A DNA stretch of 64,000 nucleotides from Novosphingobium sp. RL4 (GCF_035658495.1 NZ_CP141945.1:955501-1019500); one strand, 5' to 3'; shown: positions 17,853-27,019, numbered from the stretch's first letter. Program-made: numbers and translations. The notes: a model not told the origin generated them from the sequence alone.

Positions 17853-19946
17853 ATGAAGAAGCGGCTTCTGACGATCGGCGTATGCGTGACGGCCCTTGGC
17901 TTCGCGAGCGCGCCTGCCCTTGCAAACGATGGCTACGACCTCTGGCTCGCGCCTGCAAGCGCCCCCGCCACCACCGAAATCCGCGTGATCGGCCAGTCCG
18001 AAACGCTGGACCGCGCCGCCGGCGAACTGCGCCGCGACCTTGCCGCGTCGCCGCTTCCCGTGGTGCTCGGCAAGGCCGACGATCCAGCCCTTGCCGCGCT
18101 GCGCCTGCCCGCGGCATCGCTGGGCGAGGAAGGCTATCTGGTGCGCGCCGCCACGCTCGATGGCCGCAAGGTGCTGCTCGTCACCGGCAAGACCGACCGC
18201 GCCGTGCTCTACGGTGCCTTCGCGCTGATCCGCGCGCAGAAGACCGGCGCCGACCTTGCCGGAATCGATCTCCGCTCCGCCCCGAAGATCGGCCTGCGCG
18301 TGCTCAACCACTGGGACAACCTCGATGGTTCGGTGGAGCGCGGCTACGCCGGGCAATCGCTGTGGGACTGGTGGACCCTGCCGGACTTCAAGGACCCCCG
18401 CTACACCGACTATGCCCGCGCCAATGCCGCGCTGGGCATCAACGGCATCGTGCTCAACAACGTCAACGCCAAGCCCGAGAGCCTGACCGCGCCTTATATC
18501 GCCAAGGCCCGGGCGCTGGCCGAAGTGTTCCGCCCCTGGGGCATCAAGGTCTACCTTTCGGCGCGGTTCTCCGCACCGATCGAGATCGGCCATCTCAAGA
18601 GCGCCGATCCCCTCGATCCCGAGGTAGCGGCCTGGTGGAAGGCGAAGTCCGACGAGATCTACGCCGCGATCCCCGATTTCGGCGGCTTCCTCGTCAAGGC
18701 CAACAGCGAAGGCCAGCCCGGCCCGCGCGACTATCACCGCAGCCATGCGGAAGGCGCCAACATGCTCGCCGCCGCCGTCGCGCCGCACGGCGGCATCGTG
18801 ATGTGGCGGGCCTTCGTCTATGCCGAGACCGACCCGGACGACCGCGCCAAGCAGGCCTATACCGAGTTCAAGCCGCTGGACGGCAAGTTCGCCGACAACG
18901 TGCTGGTGCAGGTCAAGAACGGCGCCATCGACTTCCAGCCGCGCGAACCGTTCCATCCGCTGTTCGGCGCCATGCCGAAGACGCCGATGATGCTCGAACT
19001 CCAGATCACCAAGGAATACCTCGGCTTCGCCACGCACCTCGCCTACCTTGGAACGATGTTCGAGGAAGTGCTGGAGGCAGACACCCGCGCCAGGGGCAAG
19101 GGATCGACCGTGGCCAGGGTGGTGGACGGTTCGCTCTACGGCCACAAGCTCAGCGGCATTGCCGGGGTTGCCAATGTCGGGCGCGACCGGGACTGGTCGG
19201 GCTCCACGTTCAACCAGGCCAACTGGTACGCCTTCGGCCGCCTCGCCTGGGACCCGACGCTTTCCGCCGACGCCATCGCCCGCGAATGGGCGCAGCAGAC
19301 CTTCGGCAACGACCCGCGCGTGGTCGATACGGCGGTGAAGATGATGATGGCCTCGCGCGAGGCGGTGGTGGACTATACCGGGCCGTTCGGCCTCGCCCAC
19401 CTCATGGGCACGGGCCATCACTATGGTCCGGGGCCATGGATCAGCGATCTTGCCCGGCCCGAGTGGAACCCGGTCTATTATCACAAGGCCGACCGCAACG
19501 GCATCGGCTTCGACCGCACGAAAACCGGCAGCAATGCCGTGGCCCAGTACGAACCCGCCGTGGCGAAACTTCTCGCCGATCCGCGCACCACGCCGGAAAG
19601 CGAACTGCTGTGGTTCCACCACCTGCCGTGGGACTGGAAGATGAAATCCGGCCACACGCTCTGGCAGGCGATGGTCGGCCATTACGATCGCGGCGTGGCC
19701 ACGGTCGCGCAGATGCAGGCGGACTGGCAGGGCGTGAAGGACAAGGTGGACCCCGAACGCTGGCAGAAAACCGCCAGTTATCTGCAGATCCAGCACAACG
19801 AGGCCAAGTGGTGGCGCGATGCCAGCCTGGCTTACTGGATGTCGGTCAACGGCCTGCCCCTGCCCGCCGGCGTGGCCGCGCCGGAGCACGATCTGGCCTG
19901 GTACAAGGCGCAGGATTTCCCTCTCGCACCCGGACACCCGCACTGA
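17853..19946 (+). CDS. aguA: Alpha-glucuronidase, GH67 family
   Basis: 697 residues with a Sec signal (TIGVCVTALGFASAPALA). The enzyme removes (4-O-methyl)-glucuronic acid from the non-reducing end of aldouronic acids made from glucuronoxylan. Family segments are clear: an N-terminal beta-sandwich, then LRVLNHWDNLDGSVERGYAG, VYLSARFSAPIEIG, FLVKANSEGQPGPRDY and the C-terminal HHLPWDWKM. Two ATGs stand in tandem at 17850 and 17853; the second has better spacing from GGGGAGG and was chosen. It is divergent from the GH3 operon, sharing operator D, and lies just upstream of the locus regulator. The released glucuronate would feed UxaC. Confidence 0.95.
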   Translation: MKKRLLTIGVCVTALGFASAPALANDGYDLWLAPASAPATTEIRVIGQSETLDRAAGELRRDLAASPLPVVLGKADDPALAALRLPAASLGEEGYLVRAATLDGRKVLLVTGKTDRAVLYGAFALIRAQKTGADLAGIDLRSAPKIGLRVLNHWDNLDGSVERGYAGQSLWDWWTLPDFKDPRYTDYARANAALGINGIVLNNVNAKPESLTAPYIAKARALAEVFRPWGIKVYLSARFSAPIEIGHLKSADPLDPEVAAWWKAKSDEIYAAIPDFGGFLVKANSEGQPGPRDYHRSHAEGANMLAAAVAPHGGIVMWRAFVYAETDPDDRAKQAYTEFKPLDGKFADNVLVQVKNGAIDFQPREPFHPLFGAMPKTPMMLELQITKEYLGFATHLAYLGTMFEEVLEADTRARGKGSTVARVVDGSLYGHKLSGIAGVANVGRDRDWSGSTFNQANWYAFGRLAWDPTLSADAIAREWAQQTFGNDPRVVDTAVKMMMASREAVVDYTGPFGLAHLMGTGHHYGPGPWISDLARPEWNPVYYHKADRNGIGFDRTKTGSNAVAQYEPAVAKLLADPRTTPESELLWFHHLPWDWKMKSGHTLWQAMVGHYDRGVATVAQMQADWQGVKDKVDPERWQKTASYLQIQHNEAKWWRDASLAYWMSVNGLPLPAGVAAPEHDLAWYKAQDFPLAPGHPH

Positions 19947-19970
19947 CCATCCGCACTGATCGCCGTTCGA

Positions 19971-19984
19971 TGGTTGCGCTATCA
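19971..19984. promoter_or_regulatory. LacI-type operator, site E (before the lacI gene)
   Basis: TGGTTGCGCTATCA, differing from sites B and D by a single base. It lies between the GH67 stop and the lacI start, suggesting that the regulator controls its own gene. Confidence 0.6.
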
Positions 19985-19997
19985 CCCGGATTTGTGG

Positions 19998-20011
19998 TGT
20001 TAGCGAACATT
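19998..20011. promoter_or_regulatory. Degenerate LacI-type operator, site F
   Basis: TGTTAGCGAACATT keeps the left half-site and has a TGTT...AACA dyad. It is 26-27 bp from site E, close to the start codon of the lacI gene. Weaker than the other sites. Confidence 0.4.
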
Positions 20012-20055
20012 CCCCGGTGCTCTCCATGAGCGCCGGGGCTCCGCCAGGGAACCAG

Positions 20056-21114
20056 ATGAGCACCAATACCAGAGGTCCGCGCAAGCAGCGCTCCAGCGCC
20101 AAGATCGACGATGTCGCCCGCCTCGCGGGGGTTTCGCCGATGACGGTCAGCCGCGTCATCAACAAGGGCGCCAACGTCCGCGAGGAAACCCGCCGCAAGG
20201 TCGAGGCCGCCATCGCCGAACTGAACTACGCCCCCAGCACCGCCGCGCGCGTGCTGGCGGGCGGAGAGGATCTCAGGATCGGCCTGCTCCATTCCAACCC
20301 GAGCTTTGCCTATCTCAGCGAATTCCTCGTCGGCGCGCTGGAGGAAACCAGCACGGCCAATGCCCAGCTTCTGGTCAAGCCCTGCAACGAGGAAGGCGCC
20401 GAGGCGAAGGCCGTGGCGCAGCTGCTGCGCACCCGTATCGACGGGGTGATCCTGCCGCCGCCGCTCAGCGATTCCCCGGCGGTTCTCGAGGCGCTCCGGC
20501 ATGCCGACGTGCCGGTAGTGGCGGTCGCCACGGGCCGCGCGCCGGAATGGGCGCTCTCGGTGAGCATCGACGACCGCGAAGCCGCCTTCACGATGACGCA
20601 CCACCTCGCCGCGCTGGGGCATAGGCGGATCGGCTTCATCACCGGCCATCCCAACCAGACCGCAAGCGCCGAGCGGCTCGACGGCTACCGCGAGGCGCTT
20701 TCCGCGCTCAGCCTGCCGTTCGATCCCTCGCTGGTGGCGCAGGGCTACTTCACCTATCGCTCGGGGCTGGAGGCTGCCGCGCAATTGCTCGACCTGCAGG
20801 CGCCGCCGACCGCGATCTTCGCCTCGAACGACGACATGGCCGCCGCCGCGATCACCGTGGCGCACCGGCGCGGGCTGGACGTGCCGGGCGCGCTGACCGT
20901 CTGCGGCTTCGACGATACCGCGCTGGCCGTCTCGGTCTGGCCCGAACTGACCACGATCCGCCAGCCCACCGCCGAAATGGCGCGCCGCGCGGTGCGTCTG
21001 CTGATCGGCGAGATCCGTTCGCGCAATGGCGGCGCCGCTGCGGGCGACCATCCGCACGTGGTGGCGGAATTCAAGCTGATCCGCCGCGATTCCGACGCAG
21101 CGCCGCGCGCCTGA
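20056..21114 (+). CDS. LacI-family transcriptional regulator of the glucuronoxylan locus
   Basis: 352 residues. The N-terminal LacI helix-turn-helix is clear (KIDDVARLAGVSPMTVSRVIN, about residues 16-36) with a hinge near residue 55, followed by a periplasmic-binding-like effector domain with the usual FASNDDMAAAA and CGFDDTALA segments. ATG 20056 is preceded by AGGGA at six bases; upstream GTG 20017 and ATG 20026 lack good sites. It sits in the middle of the locus whose promoters share the TAGCGCTA palindrome, two copies of which precede it. The effector is unknown; an aldouronate, xylose or glucuronate product is likely. Confidence 0.93.
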   Translation: MSTNTRGPRKQRSSAKIDDVARLAGVSPMTVSRVINKGANVREETRRKVEAAIAELNYAPSTAARVLAGGEDLRIGLLHSNPSFAYLSEFLVGALEETSTANAQLLVKPCNEEGAEAKAVAQLLRTRIDGVILPPPLSDSPAVLEALRHADVPVVAVATGRAPEWALSVSIDDREAAFTMTHHLAALGHRRIGFITGHPNQTASAERLDGYREALSALSLPFDPSLVAQGYFTYRSGLEAAAQLLDLQAPPTAIFASNDDMAAAAITVAHRRGLDVPGALTVCGFDDTALAVSVWPELTTIRQPTAEMARRAVRLLIGEIRSRNGGAAAGDHPHVVAEFKLIRRDSDAAPRA

Positions 21115-21122
21115 ACGTGCTG

Positions 21123-21150
21123 AAGGATGCCGGAACAGCCCGGCATCCTT
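21123..21150. terminator. Bidirectional hairpin between lacI and xylB
   Basis: AAGGATGCCGG and CCGGCATCCTT form a perfect 11-bp stem with a six-base loop. It lies between two convergent genes, 8 bases past lacI and 11 past xylB. No long T run follows on either side. Confidence 0.75.
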
Positions 21151-21161
21151 CCTGAATACCG

Positions 21162-21929
21162 CTACCTCCAACCTGCATCGACGAAGTAGTCGTGCCCGGT
21201 GCACATGGCGCCGTCGTCTGAGGCGAGGAAGAGGCAGAGGGCGGCGACGTCGGCGGGCTGGATGCGGGCCTTGAGGCACTGTGCGGCCATGATCTCGGCC
21301 TCGCCCTCGGGGGTGTACCACTGTTTCTGGCGCGGGGTGTCGACATTGCCCGGCACGATCGTGTTGACGCGGATGTTGTCGGCGCCAAGGTCGCGCGCCA
21401 TGGCCCGGGTCATGCCTTCCACCGCCGCCTTGGCGGTCTGGTAGAGCACGAGATCGGGCAGGCCGAGGTGCCAGCTGATCGAACCGAAGTTCAGGATCAC
21501 GCCCCCGCCCTGCGCCTTCATGCCCGGCACCACCGCCTGCGCCGCGAAGAACTGGTGGCGCAGGTTCGTCGCCATGCGCTCGTCCCAGTAGGCCGGCGTC
21601 ACTTCGTCGATGCCGTGCCGGTCATCGCTCGCGGCATTGTTGAGCAGCACGTCGACACCGCCGATCGCCTCGGCCAGCTCGGCCAGGACCGCGGCCGTCG
21701 CATCGAGATCGCGCAGATCGCAGGCGCGGAAATGCGTGCCCGGCAGCGCCGCGGACAGCGCCTCTCCGGCAGGGGCATTGATGTCGAGGAAGCCGACATG
21801 GGCGCCCTGCCCGGCAAACGCCTCGACAAGGCCCGCGCCGATGCCGGTGCCGCCGCCGGTGATGAGCACCCGCTTGCCCTTGAGGCTGGGATAGATGGCC
21901 GAATGGTTCGTCATGGATGTGATCTTCAT
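21162..21929 (-). CDS. xylB: SDR-family D-xylose dehydrogenase (XylB type)
   Basis: 255 residues of the classical short-chain dehydrogenase family. The cofactor motif is TGGGTGIG at residues 24-31, the structural NNAAS is near residue 97, and the catalytic set is Ser150, Tyr163 and Lys167. In Caulobacter the equivalent enzyme oxidises D-xylose to xylonolactone as the first step of the Weimberg pathway. ATG 21929 overlaps the xylX stop (ATGA). The pairing with a fumarylacetoacetate-hydrolase-fold protein and a xylan operator supports this role over other sugar dehydrogenases, but substrate cannot be proved from sequence. Confidence 0.8.
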   Translation of the reverse strand: MKITSMTNHSAIYPSLKGKRVLITGGGTGIGAGLVEAFAGQGAHVGFLDINAPAGEALSAALPGTHFRACDLRDLDATAAVLAELAEAIGGVDVLLNNAASDDRHGIDEVTPAYWDERMATNLRHQFFAAQAVVPGMKAQGGGVILNFGSISWHLGLPDLVLYQTAKAAVEGMTRAMARDLGADNIRVNTIVPGNVDTPRQKQWYTPEGEAEIMAAQCLKARIQPADVAALCLFLASDDGAMCTGHDYFVDAGWR

Positions 21930-23029
21930 GCCTTGAGCAGTCCGCGCGACAGCAGGTTGGCGTAAAACGCCCCGATTCCGGTGCTCCACGGCGCCGCATC
22001 GCGCGAGGTGACGACGCGGTTGGTGAGCTGGCCCAGCCGGTCGCTCTCGATCGTCACCACGTCGCCGACCTTGTGCGTGAAGCCGCGGCCTTCCTCGTCG
22101 CGGTCCTGCACCGGCGCGAACAGTGTGCCCAGGAACAGCACGAAGCCGTCGGGATACTGGTGCTCGCTCAGCGTCTGGCGCACGAGGTCGAGCGGATCGC
22201 GGCTGATCTCGGCCATGTTGCTCTTGCCGCTCAGCACGAAGCCGTCCTCGCCGGTGATCGAGAGCCGCACTTCGGCATCGCGCACATGGTCGATGGTGAA
22301 GCTCTCGTCGAACAGGCGCACCAGCGGACCGAGCGCGCAGGAGGCGTTGTTGTCCTTGGCCTTGCCCAGCAGCAGCGCCGAGCGCCCCTCGAAATCGCGC
22401 AGGTTCACGTCGTTGCCGAGCGTCGCGCCCACGGCCTTGCCGTCGCTGCCGACCAGCAGGGCGATCTCGGGCTCGGGGTTGTTCCAGCTCGAATCCGAGC
22501 GCACGCCGATCTCGGCGCCCACGCCCATGGTGGAAAGCACCGGCGACTTGGTGAACACTTCCGCGTCCGGCCCGATGGCGACTTCGAGATACTGCGACCA
22601 CAGCCCGTCCTCGATCAGCGCGGCCTTGAGCTGGGCGGCGCTGTCGGAACCGGGCACCACCGAGCGGATCTGCCCGCCGATACGCGCTTCCAGCCGCTCG
22701 CGAATGGCGGCCGCCGCGCTCCAGTCACCCCGCGCGCGCTCCTCGATCACCCGCTCGATCGCGGAAGTGGCGAAAGTCACGCCGCAGGCCTTGACGCACT
22801 GGAGATCGACCGGGCTGAGCAGGTTCACCGCCGCCGCATCGAAGGCGCCCAGCCGCACCCCGCCCGCGCCCGAGAAATCGCCCGCCTCGACCAGCGCCGA
22901 AACCGTGGGCACCACGCCCGACATGTCGATCAGTTCGCCGCGCAGCACCAGGATCGGGCTAGGCCCCTCCCCAAAGTCCGCGCGGCCCACGAACGTTCCC
23001 TGCGCCCAGTCAGACGGCATCAGCGGCAT
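21926..23029 (-). CDS. xylX: Fumarylacetoacetate-hydrolase-fold dehydratase, probable 2-keto-3-deoxy-D-xylonate dehydratase
   Basis: 367 residues. An N-terminal region (FGEGPSPILVLRGELIDMSG) is followed by the FAH-like catalytic domain with NNPEPEIALLVG and LGNDVNLRDFEGRSALLLGKAK, which hold the metal-binding acids. The family includes Caulobacter XylX, which converts 2-keto-3-deoxyxylonate to alpha-ketoglutarate semialdehyde. The first ATG is 23029, with GGGGGAG ten bases upstream. A perfect 16-bp palindromic operator lies 34 bases before the start. It is the first gene of xylX-xylB. The lactonase, xylonate dehydratase and final aldehyde dehydrogenase are not in the window. Confidence 0.8.
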   Translation of the reverse strand: MPLMPSDWAQGTFVGRADFGEGPSPILVLRGELIDMSGVVPTVSALVEAGDFSGAGGVRLGAFDAAAVNLLSPVDLQCVKACGVTFATSAIERVIEERARGDWSAAAAIRERLEARIGGQIRSVVPGSDSAAQLKAALIEDGLWSQYLEVAIGPDAEVFTKSPVLSTMGVGAEIGVRSDSSWNNPEPEIALLVGSDGKAVGATLGNDVNLRDFEGRSALLLGKAKDNNASCALGPLVRLFDESFTIDHVRDAEVRLSITGEDGFVLSGKSNMAEISRDPLDLVRQTLSEHQYPDGFVLFLGTLFAPVQDRDEEGRGFTHKVGDVVTIESDRLGQLTNRVVTSRDAAPWSTGIGAFYANLLSRGLLKA

Positions 23030-23062
23030 ATAGAAATGACTCCCCCAACCACGGTTATCAAA

Positions 23063-23078
23063 TTGGTAGCGCTACCAA
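23063..23078. promoter_or_regulatory. LacI-type operator, site G (xylX-xylB promoter)
   Basis: TTGGTAGCGCTACCAA, a perfect 16-bp palindrome and the most symmetric copy of the xylan-locus element. Confidence 0.82.
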
Positions 23079-23153
23079 CGACAATTTCACACAATTGTCA
23101 AGATCGGGCGAGCAGCCCTTCGTCATCTCCCTGCAGATGCCCGCAAACGCAGT

Positions 23154-23185
23154 GCGGCCCCGGAGCGATTTCTCGCCGGGGCCGC
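23154..23185 (-). terminator. Hairpin terminator after the GH97 gene
   Basis: GCGGCCCCGG and CCGGGGCCGC form a perfect 10-bp stem with a 12-base loop, 32 bases past the GH97 stop on the minus strand. There is no clear U tract. Confidence 0.65.
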
Positions 23186-23217
23186 GCCGCTGGCCTGTTG
23201 CAACAGGGCTTGCGGGT

Positions 23218-25284
23218 CTACTTCACGGGAACGAGCCGCATCGCCGCGCCGCCGCCCGGTGCGAGCCAAAGATCGTAAGTGTCGCCCTTCTTCACGGTGC
23301 GCGTGTCATAGGCGATCCTGTGGCGGGCATCGGTGAGGTAGGTGGCGCCCTCCCCGTCCTTCCAGATCGTCGCCTTGTAGGTCTTGCCGGGTTCGAGGAA
23401 GTCGAACGAGAGCGTGACGTTTCGCGCCGTCGCGTCGTTCACGCCGCCGACGAACCATTCCGGGCTCTTCCGGTCCTTGCGCGCGAACACGGCGTAATCG
23501 CCCACTTCGCCGGCGATCAGGTGGCTTTCGGCCCAGTCGGTGGGGACGTGGCTGATGAATTCCATCTCGCGCGGGTGCTTGTCGAGGTTTTCCACGAAGT
23601 CCGCCGCCATCTGGATCGGCGAATAGATCGCAAGGTAGAGCCCAAGCTGCTTGGCCAGCGTGGAGGCCAGCGGATCGTGGTGTGCGCCTTCAAGGCTCAG
23701 CACGCCCGGCGTGAAGTCCATCGGGCCGGAGAGCATGCGGGTATAGACCAGCGTCGGCTCATGGTCCGGCCCGTTGGCGAAGGCACCCCAGGCGTTGTAT
23801 TCCATGCCCCGCGCGCCTTCGCGGCTGACCCAGTTCGGATAAGTGCGGCGCAGGCCGGTGTCCTTGACCGGTTCGTGCGCATCGATGGAAATGTGATGCT
23901 GCGCGGCCAGCTTCACCACATCCAGATGATGGTTCACCTGACGCTGGCCGTCATGCCATTCCATATGCGTTTCGCCCGGCTTTTCGCCGTAATGCCAGGT
24001 GTCGGCAATGATGCCGCCGCCATCGGCGACGTAGCCGGTCTTCACCGAAGTGACGCCCAGCTTCTCATAGAGCGCGAAGCCTGCGTCCATCTGCTTTTCG
24101 TAGATGGCGATATTTCCGCCGGTCTCGTGGTGGCCGATCAGCACCACGCCCTTCTTGCGGGCATAGTCAGTCACTGCCTTGATATCGAAGTCCGGTGTCG
24201 CCTCGGTGAAGCTGAAGTCGCCGTGTCCGAACCAGTCGCCATCCCAGCCCTTGTTCCAGCCTTCGATCAGCACGCCGCCGAAATTGTGGCGGGCGGCATA
24301 GTCGATGTACTGCTTGGCGCGCGCGGTGGTGGCGCCGTGCTTCGGCCCGGTCGCCCATGTCCAGTCGCCGCGGATCATGCCCCACCAGATGCCGATATAG
24401 CGCATCGGCTTCACCCAGCTTACATCGCCCAGCTTGTTGGGTTCGTTGAGGTTCAGTTCCAGATCGTTCTCCACAAGGCCCGCCGCATTGTCCGCGATGC
24501 GGATCGTGCGCCAGGGCGTGTTGAACGGCAGATCGCGCACCACCCGCGCTCCGCGTGACGAAGGCGAAAGCGTGGTGCGGAAAGTCTGCCCATCCGCCCG
24601 CTTGAACCAGTAGCCCGCATAGTCGACCAGCGCCGCTTCGTGGAAAGACAGGTGGGTGCCGTCCTCCAGCTTCATGGTGATCGGCGTATGCGCGGTGGAA
24701 ACCGCGTCGATCGCGGTCTTCTGGTAGACCTGCTCGTAGCGGTTCCATTCGCCGCCGGGGATCCACCATGCCTCACCCTTGGGCACGATGTCGAACTCGG
24801 TGGTTTCGTCGGCGATCTTCATCGTCTTCATCGCCGGCTGCTCGGGCAGTTCGTAGCGGAAGCCCACGCCGTTATCGAACAGGCGAAAATGCACGTCCAT
24901 CAACCGGCTGCCCTGCGCGGCGGACTGGCGGAAGTGGACGGTCACCTCGTTATAATGATCGCGCACATTGGTGCGCTCACCCCAGGGCTGCTGCCACGTA
25001 TCGTCATGCGTGCCCTTTTCGCTGCCGGAAATCGCGAAGCCGCGCACCATGTTGACGCCGTCGGTCAGCACGAAGCCCAGCTTGCTCGGCGCGATCAGCA
25101 GCTTGCCCTTGCGCGACAGTGACCATGTGGGGCGGCTGTCGTTGTCGGTGCCGACGGTGAGCACGATCGAGCCATCGGGCGAGGCGGCGGTGACGCTGGG
25201 GTGCGCGTCCTGCGCATGCACGGCAAGCGGTGCCAGAGTAGCGGCGAGGATGCTGGCTTTTGCCAGCAGGCGGAAAGGCTTCAT
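23218..25284 (-). CDS. GH97-family alpha-glucosidase (SusB-like)
   Basis: 688 residues with a Sec signal ending AVHAQD. The architecture is the GH97 N-terminal beta-sandwich, a TIM-barrel (FGGVLIEGWNKGWDGDW; TGYVADGGGIIADTW) and a C-terminal beta domain. Two conserved Glu are visible, in DAHEPVKDTG near residue 470 and in GMEYNAWG near 494, as in inverting alpha-glucosidases of the SusB type; the retaining alpha-galactosidase branch lacks this arrangement (family knowledge). ATG 25284 has AAAGGAG at seven bases. It is the last gene of an alpha-glucan operon with two GH13 enzymes and a TBDR, so maltodextrin hydrolysis in the periplasm is likely. Confidence 0.9.
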   Translation of the reverse strand: MKPFRLLAKASILAATLAPLAVHAQDAHPSVTAASPDGSIVLTVGTDNDSRPTWSLSRKGKLLIAPSKLGFVLTDGVNMVRGFAISGSEKGTHDDTWQQPWGERTNVRDHYNEVTVHFRQSAAQGSRLMDVHFRLFDNGVGFRYELPEQPAMKTMKIADETTEFDIVPKGEAWWIPGGEWNRYEQVYQKTAIDAVSTAHTPITMKLEDGTHLSFHEAALVDYAGYWFKRADGQTFRTTLSPSSRGARVVRDLPFNTPWRTIRIADNAAGLVENDLELNLNEPNKLGDVSWVKPMRYIGIWWGMIRGDWTWATGPKHGATTARAKQYIDYAARHNFGGVLIEGWNKGWDGDWFGHGDFSFTEATPDFDIKAVTDYARKKGVVLIGHHETGGNIAIYEKQMDAGFALYEKLGVTSVKTGYVADGGGIIADTWHYGEKPGETHMEWHDGQRQVNHHLDVVKLAAQHHISIDAHEPVKDTGLRRTYPNWVSREGARGMEYNAWGAFANGPDHEPTLVYTRMLSGPMDFTPGVLSLEGAHHDPLASTLAKQLGLYLAIYSPIQMAADFVENLDKHPREMEFISHVPTDWAESHLIAGEVGDYAVFARKDRKSPEWFVGGVNDATARNVTLSFDFLEPGKTYKATIWKDGEGATYLTDARHRIAYDTRTVKKGDTYDLWLAPGGGAAMRLVPVK

Positions 25285-25365
25285 GCCCGATCTCCTTTTG
25301 AAACTTGCACTGGTGCGGCGGCCATTGATGGGATGCATCGTCCCCGACCCGGCCCTCCACGTTCC

Positions 25366-25395
25366 TCGTCATCCCCGCGAAGGCGAGGGGGACGA
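25366..25395. repeat. REP-like palindromic element
   Basis: TCGTCATCCCC and GGGGGACGA arms around GCGAAGGCGA resemble the dispersed CGTCATCCCCGCGAAGGCGGGGA-type palindromes common in proteobacterial intergenic regions. It lies in the 121-base gap between the GH13 and GH97 genes and is followed on the plus strand by a T6 run. Only one copy is seen here. Confidence 0.5.
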
Positions 25396-25405
25396 AATTT
25401 TTTGG

Positions 25406-26998
25406 TCATTGCTCAATCCAGATCGCGCTCCATGCCGGGAGCGAGCCGGGGGTAGCGTCATTGACGGCAGCGAGGACTTTGCCCGTTGTCGGCACCTCCT
25501 GCGGCCAGGCCGCATCGCGCTCACCAATGTTGAACACTGCCAGCACGGAGCGCCCCTCCGCCTCGCGGCGCAGCACGAGCCGCGTCTCGTCCGCCAGCAG
25601 CACCTCGCAAGTGCCCCGGCGCAGCGCCGCATCGTCGCGGCGCACGTGGATGAGGCAGCGCGTCAGGTGCAGCAGCGAGGCGGGATCGGCCTCCTGCCGG
25701 TCCACGGCGCGGGCAAGGTTCGCTTCGGAAAGCGGCAGCCACGGGCGGCCGCTGGTGAAACCGCCGTGCTCGCCCTGCGCCTTCCACGGCAGCGGCGTGC
25801 GCACGCCATCGCGCGAGAGGGTGAGCGGCCAGTTGGCGATGGCCTCGGGGTCCTGAAGCAGTTCGAACGGCACCTCGTCCTGCTCCAGCCCGAGTTCCTC
25901 GCCCTGAAACACGATCGGATTGCCCCGCAGCGAAAGGAGCAGCATCGCCTTCATCCGCGCGAAGGCGTCCCGGTGCTCAGGAGCGCACCAGCGCGAGACG
26001 GCGCGCGGCGCGTCGTGGTTCTCGAAAGCCCAGCTCGGCCAACCCATTCCGGGCTCGTCCGGCCAGAATTCCTGCGCCGCCGCGACGCGCGTGGGGGTCA
26101 GGCTCTCGGCATAGAGGAAGTCGAAGCCATAGGCGCTGTTCAGCCGCGCGGACCCTTGCGTGAAGGCCTTCATCTCCACCCCGGCATTGAGCCCGCCGAC
26201 CTCGGCCAGCGAGTAGGTATCGGGATAGGAGGCGATCAGGGCCTGCAACCGCTCGATGAAGGCCAGAATATCCGGGTGCGACTGGTTGTATCGCTGGATC
26301 TGGAAGTCGTAGGGCCGCGTGCGGACTTTGCCATCATTCGGCGCGGGCGGATTGTCGCGCAGCAGCGGGTCATGCATCGAATGGTTGAGCGCATCGATGC
26401 GGAAGCCCGAGACGCCCCGGTCCAGCCAGAACTTCGCCACGCCCAGCAGCGCGTCCTGCACTTGCGGGTTGTGGCAATTGAGCTGCGGCTGCTCGGCCAG
26501 GAAGTTGTGCATGTAATACTGCCCGCGCCGCGCGTCCCAGCGCCATGCGGGGCCGCCGAAGATCGACTGCCAGTTGTTGGGCGGGGTGCCGTCCTCCTTG
26601 GGATCGGCCCAGACGTACCAGTCCGCGTGGCGGTTATCGCGGCTCTGGCGGCTTTCCACGAACCACGCGTGCCGGTCCGAAGTATGGGCGTAGACCTGAT
26701 CGACGATGATCTTGAGCCCCAGATCGCGGGCCCGCGCGATCACCGCGTCGAAGTCTTCCAGAGTGCCGAAGATCGGATCGACGGCGCAGTAATCCGCAAT
26801 GTCATAGCCGAAATCGGCCATGGGCGAGGCGTAGAAGGGCGAAATCCACACCGCCTCCACGCCGAGGCTGGCGACATGATCGAGCCGCGCGGCGATGCCG
26901 GGCAAGTCGCCGATGCCGTCGCCATTGGCGTCCGCGAAGCTGCGGGGATAGATCTGGTAGATGGCGGCACCGCGCCACCATTCGGCAGGTAAGGTCAT
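25406..26998 (-). CDS. GH13 alpha-glucosidase / oligo-1,6-glucosidase
   Basis: 530 residues without a signal peptide, so probably cytoplasmic. The GH13 signatures are in order: AAIYQIYPRSFADANGDGIG, then nucleophile Asp202 in GFRIDALN, acid Glu266 in SLAEVGG, and Asp329 in ENHDAPR. The DGDG-type loop (ANGDGIGDLPGI) and length match alphaproteobacterial exo-acting alpha-glucosidases. ATG 26998 lies 21 bases after the stop of the amylase gene on the same strand. It would split maltose or isomalto-oligosaccharides carried in by the MFS protein encoded at 33115-34632. Confidence 0.93.
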   Translation of the reverse strand: MTLPAEWWRGAAIYQIYPRSFADANGDGIGDLPGIAARLDHVASLGVEAVWISPFYASPMADFGYDIADYCAVDPIFGTLEDFDAVIARARDLGLKIIVDQVYAHTSDRHAWFVESRQSRDNRHADWYVWADPKEDGTPPNNWQSIFGGPAWRWDARRGQYYMHNFLAEQPQLNCHNPQVQDALLGVAKFWLDRGVSGFRIDALNHSMHDPLLRDNPPAPNDGKVRTRPYDFQIQRYNQSHPDILAFIERLQALIASYPDTYSLAEVGGLNAGVEMKAFTQGSARLNSAYGFDFLYAESLTPTRVAAAQEFWPDEPGMGWPSWAFENHDAPRAVSRWCAPEHRDAFARMKAMLLLSLRGNPIVFQGEELGLEQDEVPFELLQDPEAIANWPLTLSRDGVRTPLPWKAQGEHGGFTSGRPWLPLSEANLARAVDRQEADPASLLHLTRCLIHVRRDDAALRRGTCEVLLADETRLVLRREAEGRSVLAVFNIGERDAAWPQEVPTTGKVLAAVNDATPGSLPAWSAIWIEQ

Positions 26999-27019
26999 GG
27001 TCTTTTCCGCAGGGGAGGA

